Assembly: GCF_963966145.1 (NCBI RefSeq)
Contig: NC_091051.1
Coordinates: 1,302,001-1,366,000 of the forward strand
DNA: 64,000 bases
Direction: 5' to 3'
Source of the DNA: Tenebrio molitor
Taxonomy: Eukaryota; Arthropoda; Insecta; Coleoptera; Tenebrionidae
Each line of letters opens with the position of its first letter. The stretch's first letter is position 1. The notes beneath the pieces were generated by a model. It was not told the origin of the DNA, ran no database searches, and worked only from the letters and a program-made list of their open reading frames with translations. A program made the translations under genes and the position numbers. Shown here piece by piece: positions 1-11,990 of this stretch.

Positions 1-207
1 GGTGGAAAGATGTTTTTAATTGTTTTTATGTTTGCGATAGTTTGGGAGGCATCCGCAGAATGCAATAACGAGAGTGCAGAAGACTTTGGAATTAGTTCGG
101 TGTTTGTGCCCAGGAATGAAGTATTTATTGGCCGGGTTTAAGACACTGTTGGCAGCAGCGTTCTCTTCTAAGTTGCGATTTGTAGAATTTCTTGGAAAAA
201 ATAATAA

Positions 208-468
208 TTTGCTAAAGAAATATTTGGACAAGTAGTAGAAGTGGAATATCTAGGGATAAAGATCTCTGGCGACGGAAAAGTGTAGAGGAGACATGCAGAG
301 CTGAAAGAAGGCCGGAGACAATGATCCAAAGAATATTAGAAACAGCAGAAATGAAAATGTTAAGGGAGATAACAAATAAGATACTGAGAGATAAACCAAG
401 GAGTGAAAATATTGGAAAAACGTGTAAGGTAGATAATATAAATGAGCGGGTAAGAGGAAAAAGAAAAC
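208..468 (+). pseudogene. LINE reverse-transcriptase C-terminal remnant, part 1
   Basis: This is a broken copy of the C-terminal tail of a non-LTR retrotransposon reverse transcriptase of the type common in insect genomes. In frame from 208 the translation contains GQVVEVEYLGIKISGDGKV followed by a stop at 282. A second frame then carries RAERRPET (about 297-320), QRILETAEMKMLREITNKI and KTCKVDNINERV up to about 458. These blocks occur in the same order in intact elements, but the stretch expected between the EYLGIKISGDG and RPET blocks is missing, so there is an internal deletion plus a frameshift. The rest of the tail resumes after the SINE at 782. No functional protein is possible. The family assignment comes from recognised motifs, not from a search. 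Confidence 0.8.
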
Positions 469-781
469 CCGAGCACTGTGGCCAAGCGCTTCGCGCGCCA
501 CTTTGCATTCGGAAGGTCCCGGGTTCTAACCCCGGTGCCGCCTGACCAGGTGTGGGTTTTTTTCAGAGGTTTCCCCACGCCATTACATCGTGGTATGAGC
601 ACAGGTCTCATATCACAGATAAGGCGAATGCTGGGTCAGTATCAACCTCTCAGTACCTACCACCTTCCTTCCGCACCCATCCTCACCGTACCCATCCCGA
701 ATCTTCCCGTCAGTGTAGCTGAAAAGGCTCTGGAAAGCCTCAGCAGCCCCGACCCCCTTCGGGAGGGAATGAAAGATGTAT
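469..781 (+). mobile_element. tRNA-derived SINE, copy A
   Basis: A 313-bp SINE with internal RNA polymerase III promoter boxes: A-box-like TGGCCAAGCGC at 479-489 and B box GGTTCTAACC at 522-531. The rest of the unit is unrelated to tRNA. Copy B at 24704-25000 is about 90 percent alike in reverse orientation, and comparing the two copies sets the ends (CCGAG at the head, GATGTAT at the tail). This copy sits inside the LINE remnant, between the blocks ending GKRK and beginning KKRMDSHTERM, so it landed there after the LINE did. Purine-rich AAGAAAA stretches flank it and may be the worn target-site duplication. Confidence 0.8.
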
Positions 782-892
782 GGAAGAAGAAAAGAATGGA
801 CAGCCATACAGAAAGAATGACAGGCAACAGACAAGTTACCTAACGGAAGATCTACAGGAAGACCAAGAAAGAGGTGGTGTGACGATATCTAA
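782..892 (+). pseudogene. LINE reverse-transcriptase C-terminal remnant, part 2
   Basis: Continuation of the LINE tail after the SINE insertion. One frame reads KKRMDSHTERMTGNRQVT and then stops. The next frame reads GRSTGRPRKRWCDDI (845-889) and stops at 890. The GRPRKRW-DD motif is the usual last recognisable block of these reverse-transcriptase-like tails, which supports the assignment of the whole 208-892 region. It has at least one frameshift and is non-functional. Confidence 0.75.
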
Positions 893-2511
893 ATAAGAGG
901 GCAAGAAACAGGCAGTTTGCCTACTAACAAGAAGGAAGAGGAAGACGAAGAAGAAGAATATTTGGGTGTCTTTCAGTTGTCCTGGCGGCTGCGTTAATCG
1001 TTCCAGCATTCGCCGCTCCCGCGTTGTTTTTTGTCTTCTCGTCGGCCTCCCCCCTAGAAAATCGATGGCCTAACTGGGTCCCGTTAGTCAGTCGAGACAC
1101 GCGTGGCTTTTATTATTTTTTAAAATAGCCGGGTCTTCGCCTCGTCTCTTGACGAACTCGTCGGAGTTAATTGTGCAATCTCCTCGGGTCGATTTCGTGC
1201 CGGAAGGGCGAATTTTTTCCGGTGGGTATTTTCGGCAAAAAGCCTCCCCCATCCGGTCCCTCCGTTAATTACCATATTTCGGTGTTCTTGCGCCCGAGCC
1301 GGGGCGGTAATTGTTCAGTTTTTGGTCGTGAAAGGCGAAGAATCTCGACCTGGCGCACCCACCCACCGTCGGCGTGGGCGGCAATCACCGCCGACCGCAC
1401 CGCAACAGACGGGGCTCATTACTCCGGCAAACGGAACGGAGAGGAAAAAATCGTGACGAGGTTGTTGCGGGGCAGGTTCGGTTGGAACGAGCGGGACCCG
1501 GAGGAGGCGGCGTCGTGCGCGTTTGTGCGGCGGCGACGTTTCCGTTCGAAACGTCGTTCCAGCTGGTGGGCGGCTCGGAATGGCGGAAACGATCGCCGAC
1601 AAAAAGTCGGATTTATTATTTTTTGCGGACAAAGTAAAAATCTCTGTCGCTTATAAAAGCATTACCGAATCCGCTCGGCGGCGACGCTGTTGGCGTTGTT
1701 TATCGCGTCTCGAGAGTAATTCGATCGGATCACGGCTGCACTCGATTGCATATTAATGTTGCACGTGCTGGAGTCGAGGCCTTCGAGGAGGCGGCGTGTT
1801 CCTCCCCCGCCTCCATTTTCGTATCGCCGCTCGAGAATCGATGAAAATCTAAAATCTGTCAGGGCGATTTCCTCCCTATAAAAGGTCAACAACTTTTGCA
1901 AATTTCCGCCGAAAGGGATGGCGGATGTTCTTGTTGTTTGCTCGCTCGTCTAAATCTTTTTCCACTCGGTTTACTCCGAAATAATAATTTTCGGGTGGGA
2001 CTTTCTTTTCTCTCTTCGGTGTTTAATTAATTGCGAAGCATTTACGTAAACACGCCGCCCCCTCGTCACCTATTATTTTCGATCACGAACCGTGCTCTCT
2101 TCCGGATCAGGGACGGGCACGTCGCAGCATCATCAATAATCTCGTCATCCCATCAATATTTATTGGCGCGGTGCAAGTGTAACGAACAATGCGCCGCCCC
2201 ACCGACACCACACAAAGGACGGCCGCGGCCCCATCGGGCTCGGTTACTGTTTTATTCAGGGACATTGGAGCTTTTGCGATGACACCGCACCCTTTCCCGG
2301 CACGGCCAGTTTCATCTACATATAAATACCAGGAACTGGTGAAAAATGGACGACTGGGTGGTTTTTTTTCCGGTGGAAACAAATTCGGTGGGGCGGCAGA
2401 AGCTTCCGCCCTCGACTCATCGCCCAGTCAGATTAAAAATGTACTTGCATTCATTCTAATGAAAAAATGTACCTATCGTACATTTGCAGAAAATTGTTTA
2501 AACAATTTATA
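893..2511. other. GC-rich unique intronic or flanking DNA, no gene seen
   Basis: Apart from a short AAG/GAA-rich patch at about 929-960, this is mostly GC-rich single-copy-looking sequence with many CpG. Overlapping open frames up to 161 codons exist on both strands but share no recognisable domain and have no supporting splice or start context. I read them as chance frames in CpG-rich DNA. Confidence 0.5.
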
Positions 2512-3488
2512 AGGATTATTAAAAAGTTGAATTCGAAAAATATGGCTTCATGTAGAACTCGGAAAAAATATCTAAAAAATTCTGTCAAAAAATAAAATGG
2601 AGCTACAATTTTTTTTAATTGCTTTTAGTCTTCTCCGTTGTCAAACAACCTCGTAGGTAAAATTTCGGCACATTTTAAAAACACACCCTGTATATCATAT
2701 TTTATAAATCGTACACCAATGCGGTTTCCTGGTTTTAAAGCACATTTCCTATAGGTTACTTCGCATTGGCGTACATTTTATAAAACATGATGTATTAGGC
2801 ATTCACGATCTTTTTGGGACCGAGTTGGCTATGACCATCTAGTGATTTTGTTGGCAGTACCTCGGTGATAACTATATTCCCTAAAGGAAATTGACACTTT
2901 TTGTGTTAGGTTAGGTTGTTTTCAAATTAAGGTTATATTATCTGAATAGGTACATTGTTGCCGGATCTCTTAAATCTGGTCTATTTTTTTTAAATTGGAA
3001 GTAACATCGTTTAATGGAAATTTTTTGTCCTAACAAAATTATTTTGGCAATTTTCACTTTTCCTTTGGCCAAAATTAATTATTTTTACACACTTAATACA
3101 TTATTTCCTTTCTTACGAATATTATAATAATAAATCTGGCAATACGGTGCCAAGAAAATGTCGAACAGACACTGACAGAAAAAAAAGTTGCATTCGTTGC
3201 ATCACTGAATCAGTTGGTCCAACATGAAAAGAAAAAATCATAGCCAACTCTGTCCCAAAAAGATCGTGAATGCCTTATACAGGTGTATTTTTAAAATGTG
3301 CCGAAATTTTACCTACGTGGTTGTAGGACAACGTAGAAAACTAAAAGCAATTTAAAAAAATTGTAGCTCAAAAAATAAATGTCATTTTATTTTTTGACAG
3401 AATTTTTTAAATATTTTTCCCCAGTTCTACATGAAGCCAGTAGCTCGTGGTTAAAATATCTGTACAACTTTCAATAACACCCTGTATA
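2512..3488. mobile_element. Composite foldback element with two inverted MITE arms
   Basis: Two copies of one roughly 200-bp MITE face each other: arm A at 2512-2698 and arm B, inverted, at 3277-3488. Both carry the blocks CTTCATGTAGAACT, GCTTTTAGT and GTAGGTAAAATTTCGGC, and both end in the insect-type ACACCCTGTATA. Inside them a second pair of inverted arms (2797-2834 and 3238-3275) contains ATTCACGATCTTTTTGGGAC and its complement. The centre (2835-3237) has no open frame of note. A third copy of the MITE is at 42737-42906. The whole can fold into a stem hundreds of bases long. No transposase is encoded, so it is non-autonomous. Confidence 0.75.
2701..2784. repeat. Hairpin between the foldback arms
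   Basis: An inverted repeat with arms 2701-2723 and 2762-2784; left arm TTTATAAATCGTACACCAAT and right arm its near complement, with about two mismatches. The loop is about 38 nt. It lies only on the left side of the composite foldback and has no mirror copy on the right, so it looks like a separate small insertion. Confidence 0.7.
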
Positions 3489-6400
3489 CAATAAATTACA
3501 AATTATGTATACATACATACAATAAATCTAGGGATTATTTTGTACTTACTATAAATAATTACTGCCAAATTGTTTATTATAGAAAATTAGAGTAAATAAA
3601 CAGAATGAAAGAAATATTGTTTTCTTTCACAACCATTCAGTAATAAATTAATAATTGATTTTTTTTAATCTTGTTGAAAATCACTCCTGATTGGCATCGA
3701 GAGTTTCCTTGTTGTATTTCAACACTATATGATTTTTTTCAGAATTTTTAGACAAAATTCTTGCTGAGCCTGTACGAACGGACGGATCTGGAAGTAGCGC
3801 GAAATTGGATTATTTCGCGGCGCGCTTTTGAAGGTCTCTCACGTGCTAACTGTAACAGGTACATTACGTAATGGAGATGATCAGGTGGGTGCAGTCTCAG
3901 CTCGAGTGGACTATCCGAAACTCTGGGTATTAAATGACACCTGATAATAATAGGGGATGATTTTGGGTAATATATCGGCGCGGTGCTCCCCGGAAGCAAT
4001 TGTCCAATTCTGGGAGTTCCTTATAGAGGGTCGAGAGCAGTTTGATGGGGTCCCTGACAGTTTTATGAGTTATATCCCGGTCCACGGGATGAAGAATGTC
4101 CGTATGTCGCTTTGGAAATTTTCGGGATCGATGCCGTTCCGGACGTGTGCGTCTGGATTTAATCAGGGTGTGGGGGTGGGTTCACGTTAGACTATACCGT
4201 TGCCGATTTGTTTGCGTTAACTCGGTTAATGTGTTTGTGTTATTCGGGGTTGCGCACGTTGTGCACTCGCCCCGGATTTATGGCAACAATTTCCATCCCG
4301 TCGATTGAATTTGGAGATAGGAGACGTCAGTGCAAGAGGGTACACGATCCTATCGATCAGGTTCGTCGACGTCGTCCTCTGTTTTATATTTAGAATGTGT
4401 GTTGCCTTTTTTGCCCTCGGAGGGTCGTTCGAACCGGAGATGGTTTATTAATTTGGTAATTCCCCGAGAATCGATCGAATTTTGACCTCTCTGCTCAATG
4501 TTTATGTTAACGCGGCGTTCCACTCCCGGGGGGTGGAATTTCGCCGGGGGACTTTGTCGCTGTCGAGGCACCGCAACGCTCGAACTTGTCTCAGGATTAT
4601 CCATTCGGATCCCGGTTTGTTCAACAACTTTCCTCTAATCTTGACGGAATCGGCGATACGGATGCGCAAATTACGCGAAAAACACCCATTCTGTTTTATC
4701 GAATTCAATTTGAGATTTCGGCCACGTGTCGGGGGCGGTTCGACCGCTCCGATTTCCATACACTCGCACCGATTGATTCGCATTACGTAAACGCCGTTTC
4801 GGAACCGATAAACTGTACGTCTTCGGTGTTTCGGGGGTGGATAAACTGGGATATTCGATGAGGCTGCTTTCCCTTATCGATCTCTGTAGGGGCCGGTGTT
4901 CGTGCAAGTATAACATATTTCAACCGGGCAAAGTCATCAGATTAAAAAGGTTAATTAGTGGTGATACCTCCAAGTTAATTGTTTACAGCCCCCCCTGGAA
5001 GGGGTGCGACACAGGAAGCTGGATGACAATCCGCCGCGAAAAAAATCCTTCCGGTTTATTATTGGTCGTTTGGCGCCTCTTTACGACTCGTTTTACTGTA
5101 ATGAAGGTGCCTTTGTGAAACCCGAACAGAATTACTTTGTTTATTTTTGATACGACGAGGAATTCGATCCGGACACCTGCAAATGGTCAACAGACACCGC
5201 TTTCGTTATCGCCTCTTGTTACGCGAAGAATGTCGGAAGTTTTGGACAAAACGACACGAAGACGCTCGCGTCTAGTAGATTAGTTTAATTGGGGTTCATT
5301 ATCGCGTCTATTAGGTTAACTGAATCAAAGCACATCGTGAAAGCTCGCGAGAGGCGTTCGCTCTCCTGAAACGTATCGTTTCGGCTCGTTCTTTTCTCCC
5401 GTAATGGGGCACTTAACCTTTGAAAATTCCTTCAAGATGCAGCCATCACACACGCCATAACCGCGTTAAATAGCCGGAAGGGTGCGCTTTCAGCTCCGAC
5501 TTCGTGATTAGTTGCCGCAATAATTAACGTACTCGTATGACTCCTGCGGTCGCCGTAAAAAGCTCGAACCAGCGCAGCTTCGGCCGTAATTAATTAAATT
5601 GCCATTTACACGGAACCTAATTAAATTCTTCGCCGGTCGGTGTAGTTCTCTTGCTTCTTTATTTAAGTTGTCGGCGCAGGTGTTTTGGCCGTTTCTCACC
5701 TCCCGCTCTTATCAACTTTTCAACAGGACGATTCGGCTTAACGTTTCGTGACATTTCACGATTAAACGAGGGCAACAGCCGTGTTCGTGGTCGATTCCGA
5801 CCCTGTTACGCCTTAAATGTGACGTGGATGTGGGTTCAATTGCTAAATTAGCACCGCCGGGAAAAAAACGTCCGTTTGCGAGAAAACAGACATGTTAATG
5901 CAGGTCCGTAATCGAATCTGCGGTCGGGAGTTATGACACGGAGAAGGAAATATGGCGGCGGCGGCGGTTCTTTGTCAACCGGAGCAACATCATGCGCTCG
6001 TATTTGTTGGCTCCTGTCTGTTTTATTGAGTGGAAGATATTGTGTTCGAGTAAGACGCACGCCGTTCGGGACCAAGAATTTATTCCGTCTGCTTTTGCAG
6101 ACAATTTTAAAACCGAGCCGCGGCCATCGTGTGTCGGCGAAAGGTTTCCTCTTGAATATTTTATGCGGCATGGAAATGAAATTTCGCATTCGCTGCGGCG
6201 GCCACGACAAAATGGTGGCCTCACCGGAACCCGGCCGGAATGAAATTTGCGGTCAGTCGGTGTAACTTCGCCGGCGAACTTTTAATTGAATTATTAAGAA
6301 TTTTTTTTGCGTGATCGATCGACGGGTGCAAACGTACGGGTGTGATGAAGTGTTAAACGGCCGGACAAGCCGAGAGGGACCGTCCAGATTGATCGAGACC

Positions 6401-9400
6401 GCACAAAATCCAATAGAATCGTCAGGAACGAGGCATCTTTGTCGGCAATTACGCCGCCCCCGGAGGGTCGACTCGGTCTCCGATTGACTAATCAGTTGTT
6501 GGATGCGCAAACGAAACTTTGAATTTTTTACTCGTCCCCCCTTCGAGGGTAATTGACGATTCCGGTGGTTGTTCGACGATAGCGGCTTCTTTTTAGTGGG
6601 GCGTAAAACCCTTTAGGAGCGGTTTTCGCACAAAGGGATGAAAAGCTCGTGTTTTGGTCGTGTCGGCCGTTTGTCGTCTTGAGTGAAAACTTAGGAATTC
6701 ATTAGGACTTTTGTGTCGGTTTCTACGGTCGAGCTGGCGTCGTAAACGCGACGACTTCCCCGGCGACTCTTCGACGCTCCTGCATCTCAACACCGAGATT
6801 TAATTGTTGGAAACTTGTGCAGTTTTGCGAGCGGCGGGGTGGTTTTTCATCCGAGTTTGTGTGTGCTCGCATAAATATTGACCGAGCAAACACCGGCGCT
6901 GTATCGCCGATCTGGATGAAGGGTTTAACCGGAATATATTTGCCCGCATTTGTACCGATCTTTGCAGTTTTTCCGAGCGCCGTTTATGTTAATTAAATCT
7001 TTCGTTCCGCAGATCCAAACGAGAACGTTAAACACGTGTGGAATTCTGCAATTTTGCGTGAACCCAAAAATGAGAGCGTTGTCGGGTGATGTGTTAAAAA
7101 CTCGAGAGCGTCGCGAGCAACTCCTTTTTAATATGAAAGAATTCCTATTCGGCGGTTCCGCAGAATTTTCGGCATTTTGCGCATCTCTATTGACGCACTT
7201 TTTTCCCCTTTTATTATCTTTGACGTTTATTTTACATTACGCAGCCTATGGAATTTCTCTTCGTCACGGAAAATGAAACATTTAACATTTTGATCACGAT
7301 TGTTTTGTTTGCGACATCTTTCGTCGTCCGCTTTGTGTTTTTTTTTTACTTATTTTTATTTTCCAGCTCGGTAGTAAATACCAATATTTCTTTTCTGTCG
7401 TTACTGAACTGTTCTTTTCCCGTTTTGTGAATTTTCAACTTTGTGCCGGTTTTTACTCTCCGCCATTTCACGTCATTTGAGATTTTTCCAGTGGAATTAA
7501 AATATCAAACTGAACAATCGCAAAATGCGGTTTCTCTGCAGGCCTATCAATTTTTTACACTTTTTTTTTTTCATAATTGAGCCGACTAAAAGTGTGTCCT
7601 CATTAAAAACTAAAATCCTTCGTCCTGAACTAAGCGGATTTTTACTTTCCGGGTGCAACTCTAAAATTCGGCTTTTCTAAAGCTCTCCGACCGGAAATTA
7701 ATTCTCAACGGTGGAGAATGTCCAGTCGTGAGATGGTTTTTCTCGTCGACTTCCTCGCCGATCTTTTTCTGTATTCGTTTTTGTGCCGGACATACTGAAA
7801 ACTTTCCAACTAATGTATCTCTCGAAAGGCTCGTTCATAATGCACGAGATTTATGAGTCCGGTGTTAACACACTTTGCTACACCTGACACCGGAAATATA
7901 CGGTCCTGGAACCTCCTCGAAGGGGTCCCGGATTTGTCCGGATCCGATTAGAGCATCGAACGGTGACGTTCTAACGCCGGCGAAATATGTAAACCGTGAA
8001 TTATGTCGCCGCCGAGGTTATATCTGTTTAAGCGTTGTTTACAGCCGGCGGCACACCGTTAATTTCCTGTGCATTAGCGTAGGCGCCGCCCCCAGGTGCG
8101 TGTGTGCCGCCGGAATTTTTTCGTCGGCTCGACGCAAACCACTCAACGCCCGTAATTAGTTCCACGATGCGGAGTATCAAGTTATTCGGGCCGTCCCCGC
8201 CGCTCGGGGGAATAATAGGAGGGTCGGGATCGACCCTCCGTCCCGCCGCCACCCGTTCCTTGTAATTATGAGTCGATGATGCTTATGTGCCGCCGGATCC
8301 GGCGCGCCGATTTTATTCCGGGCCACTTCACGGTTTACGGATTTTATTGCCGTTTTCTTCCAGGTTTATTTTTGTCACGGGGGAAATCCATTAAAGTGTT
8401 ACGTTCTGAGGGGGTGGCTCTCGTTCCTTTCCCCTCTCGTTATACGAATTGTCGGACGGGATTTATTATTTTTTAAACGAGAGAATCGCGAAGGTGTTCG
8501 ACGACGCCGCGCCGAAACGTCTGAATTTATAATGGGGATTTATGGAGCGCCGCGACGCTCACCCCCTCACCTTCAACATATTAAAAGCCGGCACGAGATT
8601 TATGTCTTTCGGGTAAGCTGTTTTCAATTTGACTTTTACGGGTTTTTTTGCCGTCATACCTACCTTGATATTCGTAGGAAGGGATCGGCCAAATTTAATT
8701 AAATAAACGTTTTTTTTTTTTTTAAGTTGGCGTACGTGCACAGCTTAGTCGAGACACGATTCTCCCGGAATCGATAAACAGGTGTATGAATTGTGCATCG
8801 GTACATGTAGGGGGGATCAATGAAGGGCGACCTCGACATCGCAACATAAAGAAATATTCAATAGTTATACCACGAGTGCACCTGAATTGTGCAACTCTTA
8901 CGAAGTAATTTTTGAAGTGAATGGCACAAAAGTCGGAGACACAATCGAACCGTTTCGAATAGCAAAAAGCACTCAGATGAAGTAGAAAAAGAAAATTGTT
9001 TGCGTTAAACACAAAGGGATATTCAATAACCTATTGTCGTTTTTGTGCAAGTGACATTACGTATTGTGCGCAGCGCCAGCGGCCAAACGGGGAACAGCTC
9101 AAGAGTGTGTTTTTGGTGCAGCCACACTTTTATGTAATGTGATGTAATTATGAAGTATTATCGTTTAATGTGTTGCCAGGCAAATAATGATTTTTAATTT
9201 CATTAACCGGCGTAATTGTGTCGGGTTCGTGTATGTCAGCATAATACGGCACCCTGTGGGTGCGTTTTATTTATTTGCATAATTTTTGTCGTGCGATGGA
9301 AAAAGTTAGTGACAAGGATATTTGCATTTTTTTATGGCCAATCTCGCACTTTTGGAAATGTCACGTTTGTGGAAATTAAATTTCGATTTGTTGGGTCCGT

Positions 9401-11420
9401 GGGAGAGCATTTTCTGTTAATTTTTCATGATGCGTCCGATGGTCGGTCCGGAAATGGCCGTAACCGAAGTGAAACGTGTTCAAAAGGGGCTCGTATCTCG
9501 CGTGAATTGAATAATATGACGCATCAAGACGCCTAATGTCGGCCGTATCTCTCCGGAGCCGTGGCAATTCCGGAGAGGTCTCCGGACGCGTCGTTTTTCA
9601 CCGTTTTATAGTTTAACGATTTTCATAAATCGGCCGAGTTTCCCACAATCGCCCCCCGTAATTTCCGAAGATCGACGCCGGCCGATAATCTCTTAGTTGG
9701 GCGTCCCGGAACGGCCACTCCGGGTCCGACGTCCGGTCCCCCTTCAAAATTTAATCTACACCTCCGCTCTCGATGCTGATCTGGCCGTGGCACTCGGATT
9801 AATTGATTTTTAACGTGATTGAAGACGCGATCCCGTTTTTTCTTTCGAAGATTCCCTCCGAGCATTGATTAATGAGAGGGCTCCGGTCCCGGATAAAGAA
9901 TCTCGCGAGCGTTGTCTGTTCCGGAGAGAAATACGCTGCTCCCGACTCCGGATCATTAATAATCGGGTCTAGACGGGGTCTCCTTTGTCTGATCGGTTCC
10001 GGTGTTGATGCGTGCGATCTTCGGCGAAGTCAACTTTCGTGGGTTTTTTCGCGAGGACGCCATCCCGCGGTCGTCGCGCTCACCATCGCTCCGGGAGGAC
10101 GGCTAGCGACATCTCGCGGCGCGACCGTTCCGGAAGCTGGAGTCTGAAGGAGGAGCGCGCTCCGAGTTGGCGGCGGGTTGCGTCGTCGGCTCGCAGGTGG
10201 CGTCGGGGTCGGTTCCGGCCGCCGGAATCAATATCTGCAGATGGAGCTTCATTAATAAGGGATTACTCGGCGGATTATGTCGAGGGGGATGATTGTTTTC
10301 GATGAATACAGGTTTCGGGTGTTAAAACGCGCCAGCACTCGATGGACTCAGAGATCTGGGCGAGAGATTCGCCTCCGGAAGTTAATCCGTGTCTCATTTT
10401 TAATGAACGTCGTCGGGGCTAATATAAATGACAGTCTTGGGGGTGCGAGGCCGAGGAGGAAGCGTCTTTCAGACGGACGGTTAATTAAATACCCGGGGTT
10501 CTGACACAAGGGAATTAACTTAAAAACTCTGAGACGACGTACAATCGTGAGAGACGGAGTGTTTGTTACTGTTTTGGAGACGGTTAATTTCGTCGTGTGA
10601 CGTCGGCGGCGGAATTGATCGGACTCCGTTTCCGGTGCCAGCATTCGGCGGTCAACCAGACCCCGGAATCGCTCATTACATTAATGAACTGTCAAGTTGA
10701 GCCCCTGCATCGATAATGTCGTCCGTAATAAGTCCCGACGAGGGTTTTTTCCGCCTTCGCCCTGCGTCCCCCTGCCGACCCGGAGCCGAACCCGGAACAA
10801 TGAAGAAATCGAGTTTGTATTCTCCGGTAGCGGGAAGACTTTTATCGTTATTAAATTTGTTCTGTTTTGGGGCAATTAGCGCAGCTGTGTTTTATTCCGG
10901 TGCGGGGTCGGTGCTTCATTCCATGTTTGCGGCCGAAACGCCGGATTCTAATTTCAATTCAAATTTTTAGTTCGCAATTTTCGAGCTCTCAGCTAATTAA
11001 TTGCTGGGCGAAAAGTTGCGTTCGGAAAGAGGAGGTTTTTTGCGAAACAGAAAAAATGTGGTACTTGGCGAAAAGGCAGCGGACACGAAACATTTTACCG
11101 AAACAGATTCGGAATTGCGGGCGGCAGTTAAACGGGGCGAGGGTGAAGTTGTTTAAATCATTTTCAGGCTCGTAAAAATATGTGGGAATTTTTTTCCGAT
11201 TTTAGCCCTCCACGACGCGATGGACAGGCTCGCAACTTGACACATCTGTTTCTCCTGCGGGAGGTTTTAAAAGAGAATTGATTCTGGGTGTCGGATCGGA
11301 GAACTTCAAAAATGTCTCCACCTTTGTGTAGTAACTAGTTTTATTGTTTCGCACTATCGAGGACGTTAGAAATCGTCTGTTCTCGTGATCGCTCCCCCAA
11401 GGCGTCGCTTTGCGACGGCG
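3489..11420. other. GC-rich unique DNA without recognised genes
   Basis: About 8 kb with dense CpG and scattered AATTAATT-type sites. Open frames reach 120 codons (minus strand near 5848-6210) but overlap frames of similar length on both strands, which is the pattern of chance frames. The frame ending at 6265 contains MKFAV, recalling the neurobeachin N-terminal block MKFAVLIGL, but it diverges at once and has no donor in phase. I see no RNA gene, mobile element or exon here. Confidence 0.45.
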
Positions 11421-11425
11421 GAGAC

Positions 11426-11990
11426 GACGAAATTCTGTTTGAAGTTGAAGGGTTTTATTTTTTCGAATTTCACCCCATCATCCATAAATTTTTATGCCGG
11501 TTTTGAAGAAGAACTTGCAAAATTTTTAAATTGATCCCTTGTTATTTAAGAATAACTACATATAACTAATAAGACATCCTTGTTGGATTCGTCTGGTTCT
11601 CTTGGTGTCAAAAAATTTGAGATTACTTCCAAAATAGTTATCAAAGAGTCTTAATTTGGGTCTCCATTTTGGTCGCTTGTGGAATGCCTTCATGTGACCT
11701 CGATTTCAACCGAATTCGAGATTTTCGAAAGATTTGATCTTTTTTTCAGCTTTCAAAATTTTTTTTGACAAGCACCTATTTTTGATCTACTTCTTGGTAG
11801 TTTTTGGTGAAGACGCGCAGAAGAGTGTTTCACTAATGTTAAAACGAAATTCGGGAGACGAAATTTTTTGGTCCGTTGTGGTCCCTCCGCGTCAAGGACG
11901 AAATTCTGTTTGAAGTTCACCACGCCCCATTCGGTTTATTTTTTTCGAATTTCGTCCCCGTCCGTAATCAATTATTACGCCAATTTCGGA
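11426..11990. repeat. Direct repeat pair flanking an AT-rich insert
   Basis: The block beginning GACGAAATTCTGTTTGAAGT occurs at about 11424 and again at 11898. In both places it is followed by TTTATTTTTTTCGAATTTC and then a degraded CCCC-CC-TAAT stretch. The 400 bases between are AT-rich and unlike the flanks. This could be an old local tandem duplication with later divergence, or an insertion that duplicated its flank. Confidence 0.55.

Noticed and set aside
469..545. A true tRNA gene at the A and B boxes
   Set aside because: No cloverleaf can be drawn and the same 300-bp unit recurs at 24704, so it is a SINE head and not a tRNA gene.
1171..1656. 161-codon plus-strand frame
   Set aside because: Overlaps minus-strand and other plus-strand frames of similar length in CpG-rich DNA; no domain, no splice or start support.
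2905..2922. Telomeric TTAGG repeat
   Set aside because: Only two units (GTTAGGTTAGGTT); too short to be more than chance.
6240..6265. MKFAV at the start of a possible neurobeachin N-terminal exon
   Set aside because: The neurobeachin block continues LIGLIQVGE; here the frame turns to SRCNF and has no donor in phase, so the five residues are chance.
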